Positions 60,745-64,000 of a stretch of DNA of 64,000 nucleotides are shown in pieces. Below the pieces are notes generated by a model, which did not search any database, was not told the origin of the DNA, and saw only the letters and a program-made list of their open reading frames with translations. The translations under genes were made by a program, and so were the position numbers. Where the stretch lies: positions 3,579 through 67,578 of the forward strand of contig CAVZQZ010000005.1 in assembly GCA_963777565.1 (NCBI GenBank), written 5' to 3'. Each line of letters opens with the position of its first letter. The first letter of the stretch is position 1. This DNA comes from CALMEC01 sp963777565 (lineage in GTDB: Bacteria; Actinomycetota; Thermoleophilia; Miltoncostaeales; Miltoncostaeaceae).

Positions 60745-62432
60745 TTGGCCGGACCCAGACCCGATGACCGCCTCAGTCGGCCGGCGATCGTCACGGTCGA
60801 TGACGACCCGAGCGTGTCAAGGGCGGTCGCCCGCGACCTGCGTCGCGAATACGGCTCCGAGCATCGCGTCATCCGTGGCGAGAATGGGCCGCAGACCCTC
60901 GAGGCGTTGCGTGAGCTCAAGCTCCGAGGCGAGCAGGTCGCGGTGATCCTGGCGGACTACCGGATGCCGCAGATGAACGGCATCGAGTTCCTGGAGCAGG
61001 CCATGGACATCTTCCCCTCTGCCCGGCGGGTCCTGCTGACCGCCTACGCCGACACGGATGCGGCCATCCAGGCGATCAACCTCGTGGACGTCGACCACTA
61101 CTTGCTCAAACCCTGGGACCCTCCGGAGGAGAGGCTGTACCCGGTCGTCACCGAGTTGCTGCAGGAGTGGGCCAGCACGGCGCACGGGCCCGTCCCCGAG
61201 ACGAAGGTGATCGGGCACCGCTGGTCCGCGCGGTCGTTCGAGGTGCGGGATTTCCTGGCCCGCAACCGAGTGCCTTATCGCTGGTATGCCGCCACGGAGC
61301 CCGAGGGTCAGCGGCTGCTGGCCGCTGCCGAGGTCTCGGACGAGGGATGCATCCCCGTGGTCATCACCCCCAAAGGGGAGGTGCTCCGCACACCCAGCGA
61401 CGCGGACATCGCCTCCCATGTGGGACTTGCCACCGATCCCGCTGCCGAGTTCTACGACGTCATCGTCGTGGGCGGAGGGCCTGCCGGGTTCGGTGCTGCT
61501 GTCTATGCGGCGTCCGAGGGCCTGCGCACCGTCCTGGTAGAGCGCACAGCGACCGGTGGGCAGGCCGGCCAGAGCTCGCGCATCGAGAACTACCTCGGCT
61601 TCCCCGACGGCATCTCCGGCGCTCAGCTGGCGGAGCGCGCTCGCCGCCAAGCGCTCAAGTTCGGCGCCGAGGTGCTCAGCGCCCGAGAGGTCAACGCCGT
61701 GGAGACGCACGGCGCGGCACGCGTCATCCGGTTCGCCGGCGGCGGCCGCATCGAGGCGCACACGGCCATCCTGGCGACCGGAGTTGCCTACCGGCAGCTC
61801 GATGCGCCCGGTGCCGAAGCGCTTGCCGGTCGCGGTGTGTTCTACGGGGCCGCACTCACCGAGGCGATCAGCTGCGCAGGCCAGGATGTCTATATCGTCG
61901 GTGGGGCCAACTCCGCTGGGCAGGCGGCACTGCACCTCGCACAGCGGTGCGGGTCAGTAACCATGCTGATCCGTGGCTCCTCCCTCACCGAGTCGATGTC
62001 CTCGTACCTCATCAGCCAGATCGAGGCGACGCCGAACATCCACGTCCGGACGGGAACCAGCGTCGTCGAGGCCCACGGCGCAGACCACGTCGAGGCACTG
62101 ACCCTTCTGGATGCCACCACTGGCGAGAAGGAATCAGTGGACACCCAGTGGTTGTTCGTCTTCATTGGGGCGGAGCCACGCACGGACTGGCTCGGCGACG
62201 CGATCATGCGCGACGAGCACGGGTTTGTGCTCTCCAGCCGGACCTGCTGGTGGACGGGCTCCGGCCGAGCGGCTGGACCCTGGACCGGGACCCGTACCAC
62301 CTCGAGACGAGTGTCCCCGGCGTGTTCGTTGCGGGAGACGCCCGAGCCGACTCGGTCAAACGGGTCGCTTCGGCAGTGGGCGAGGGTGCCATGGCGGTGA
62401 TGCTCGTGCACCGCTTCCTCGAGAAGCTCTAG
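60745..62432 (+). CDS. Receiver-flavoprotein fusion (thioredoxin reductase-like), frameshifted
   Basis: Order: response-regulator receiver domain (ILADYRMPQMNGIEF with the phosphorylated Asp), a thioredoxin/glutaredoxin-like middle (RSFEVRDFLARNRVPYRWY), then FAD/NAD domains (GGGPAGFGAAVYAASEG; GGANSAGQAALHLA). The usual CxxC of thioredoxin reductase is not present (only SCAG). A one-base shift near 62245 breaks the frame; joining gives the end GVFVAGDARADSVKRVASAVGEGA. TTG start with GGAAGGA is likely. Confidence 0.72.
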
Positions 62433-62446
62433 CCGCTGGAGGCCAG

Positions 62447-63883
62447 ATGAACCGTGTTCCCGACTGCACACCAGAACTCCTCCGCGCGCTGTTCCTGTTC
62501 GAGGCGCTCTCTGACGATCGGCTGCGGTATCTGTGTGAGCGCGGCAGGGTGGTCCAGGTGGAACCCGGATGGCTCTACCGTCAGGGCGAGGACGCCTCCT
62601 GTTTCTACGTGTTGCTCGAGGGCGCTCTCGTGATGTCCCGCAAGGTCGGCGACGAGGACGTCGAGGTGAGCCGCACGTCCTTCCGCGGTTCGTACGTCGG
62701 CGCGTGGACGGCATACCTGGGTGACCTGGTGCCGCAGGTCTATGACTCATCCGTCCGGGTGATCGAGCCGAGCCAGTTCTTCGAGATGGACGGGTCTGTG
62801 CTACGCGACGTGATGCAGCAGTGGTTCCCGATGGCTCAGCACCTGCTGAGCGGCTTGTTCCAAGGCTTCACCACACGGCAGCGTACCGTCGCGCAGCGAG
62901 AGCGGTTGCTCGCACTCGGGTCGCTGTCGGCCGGGCTCACGCACGAGCTGAACAACCCTGCGGCGGCCGCGGTGCGAGCCACCGCGACGTTGCAGCAACG
63001 CGTGTCCAAGATGCGCGAGAAGCTCGCGGCCCTCGCCGCCGGGCACCTCGACGAGGCGGCGCTACAAACCCTCATCAAGTTCCAGGACGAGGCCGCCCAG
63101 CGGGTTGCCGAGGCGCCGGAGTTCTCCGCCATCGAGTCGGCCGACCGTGAGGACGAGCTCAGCGACTGGCTTACCGACCACGGCATCGAGCCGGCGCACC
63201 AGATCGCGCCGACGTTCGTGCAGGCTGGGATCGACGGCGACTGGTTGGATCTGGTCGCAAACGCCGCCCCGACCGAATCCCTTCCCGGCGCGATCCACTG
63301 GCTCTACTACACCATCGACACCGAGCTGTTGATGAAGGAGATCACCGACTCGACGACGCGCATCTCGACCCTGGTCGATGCCGCGAGGCAGTACTCCCAG
63401 ATGGACCGGTCCCCGCACCAGACCGTCGACCTGCGGCAGCTGCTGGACAGCACCCTGGTCATGATGGCCGGCAAGATCCCGCCGGACATCACCGTGGTCA
63501 AGGAGTACGACGACACGCTCCCGCCGGTGCCGGCCTACGCCGCGGAGCTCAACCAGGTGTGGACGAACCTTGTCGACAACGCGGTGCAGGCGATGGGTGC
63601 CCACGGGACGTTGACCGTTCGGACGCGCCACGACGACGAGTACGCGACGGTCCAGATTGCTGACACCGGCCCCGGTATCCCGACCGCCATCAAGGACCGG
63701 ATCTTCGAGCCCTTCTTCACCACGAAGCCGATCGGTCAAGGAACCGGTCTGGGGTTGGACATCGCGTGGCGCATCGTGGTGAACAAGCACCGCGGATACC
63801 TCAAGGTGACCTCCGAGCCGGGGCAGACAACCTTCACGGTGCGGCTACCACTCGAGGGGACCCAGATCGCCGAGACTGCATGA
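62447..63883 (+). CDS. Cyclic-nucleotide-domain histidine kinase
   Basis: 478 residues. N-terminal cNMP-like beta-roll (VVQVEPGWLYRQGEDASCFYVLLEG), then HisKA with H in GLTHELNNPA, and HATPase with NLVDNAVQAM, ADTGPGIP, FEPFFTTK and GTGLGLDIA. GGAGG site before ATG. Pairs with the upstream receiver-flavoprotein as a two-component system, probably sensing redox state. Confidence 0.9.
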   Translation: MNRVPDCTPELLRALFLFEALSDDRLRYLCERGRVVQVEPGWLYRQGEDASCFYVLLEGALVMSRKVGDEDVEVSRTSFRGSYVGAWTAYLGDLVPQVYDSSVRVIEPSQFFEMDGSVLRDVMQQWFPMAQHLLSGLFQGFTTRQRTVAQRERLLALGSLSAGLTHELNNPAAAAVRATATLQQRVSKMREKLAALAAGHLDEAALQTLIKFQDEAAQRVAEAPEFSAIESADREDELSDWLTDHGIEPAHQIAPTFVQAGIDGDWLDLVANAAPTESLPGAIHWLYYTIDTELLMKEITDSTTRISTLVDAARQYSQMDRSPHQTVDLRQLLDSTLVMMAGKIPPDITVVKEYDDTLPPVPAYAAELNQVWTNLVDNAVQAMGAHGTLTVRTRHDDEYATVQIADTGPGIPTAIKDRIFEPFFTTKPIGQGTGLGLDIAWRIVVNKHRGYLKVTSEPGQTTFTVRLPLEGTQIAETA

Positions 63884-64000
63884 CGGAGGGAGTATCCGGC
63901 TAGTGCTCTCCCCACCCGTCGAACGGCCCGCTCGCTGGTCCTGCACCCAGCTCCGACGTCATCCGATCCCGAGGGCGGCGTAACCCGGTTTCACGACGTC
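63884..64000. other. Terminal intergenic stretch
   Basis: 117 bases after the histidine kinase; no gene or clear regulatory signal seen before the window ends. Confidence 0.4.

Overview
The window is a GC-rich bacterial chromosome segment. The gene set suggests a deep-branching actinobacterium, most plausibly of the Thermoleophilia (Gaiellales or Solirubrobacterales): futalosine menaquinone genes, a menaquinol-type bc complex with a fused cytochrome b/c subunit, zinc-type HemB, Ddl, Dcd, tRNAs without an encoded CCA, and many genes whose start codon sits 6-8 bases after a TANNNT element (apparently leaderless mRNAs). This placement is inference; no rRNA is present to confirm it.

Layout. 1-490: a ferredoxin. 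490-5800: an accessory, decayed region with short direct repeats, broken genes (a secreted protein in pieces on both strands, a TOPRIM-type protein, a MOSC protein) and a few small intact genes (SnoaL-like, dimeric-barrel-like, VOC-like, membrane micro-proteins). Some intergenic repeats resemble integron attC sites. 5.9-12 kb: tRNA-Lys, a TPR protein, a probable aminodeoxyfutalosine deaminase, TatA, Dcd, LipA and a PLP decarboxylase. 12-13.9 kb: a zinc-ribbon protein, a rhodanese and a frameshifted secreted-protein pseudogene.

13.9-25.6 kb is the core of the window. It is a long minus-strand run, mostly with 4-base stop/start overlaps, that reads hemB, hemL, an unknown gene, ubiD-type decarboxylase, qcrA, qcrB, qcrC, ubiX, menG/ubiE, polyprenyl diphosphate synthase, a radical-SAM-tail-like gene, mqnA, mqnC. 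It joins heme supply, menaquinone synthesis and the menaquinol:cytochrome c reductase that uses both. 25.6-41.4 kb: an NHLP-leader-like peptide, Aat, an ABC exporter, an M23-like protein and a YmdB-type phosphoesterase, two membrane glycosyltransferase-like proteins with a GtrA protein, an aminotransferase-Ddl pair, two cupins, an enoyl-CoA hydratase family protein, RDD and HMA proteins and a divergent argininosuccinate-lyase-like enzyme.

41.4-45.4 kb: a cobalamin riboswitch controls a DUF4430 lipoprotein and a complete ECF transporter, a likely vitamin B12 (or cobamide) uptake system. 45.4-53.9 kb: an HD-GYP protein, a frameshifted membrane gene, two MFS exporters and a divergent TetR regulator sharing three identical-type operators, a DUF6325-like protein with a tiny basic peptide, and a second TetR regulator divergent from a tautomerase. 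54.2-56.4 kb: a hydroxyacid dehydrogenase/winged-helix/LysR island. 56.7-57.0 kb: tRNA-Met, tRNA-Thr, tRNA-Tyr. 57.3-64 kb: a Ser/Thr kinase, a XerC-type recombinase fused in frame to the tail of an oxoprolinase (HyuB) gene, and a signalling pair: receiver-flavoreductase fusion plus cNMP-sensing histidine kinase. The last 4 kb carries two frameshifts and a chimeric junction, so either real rearrangement or assembly error should be considered there.
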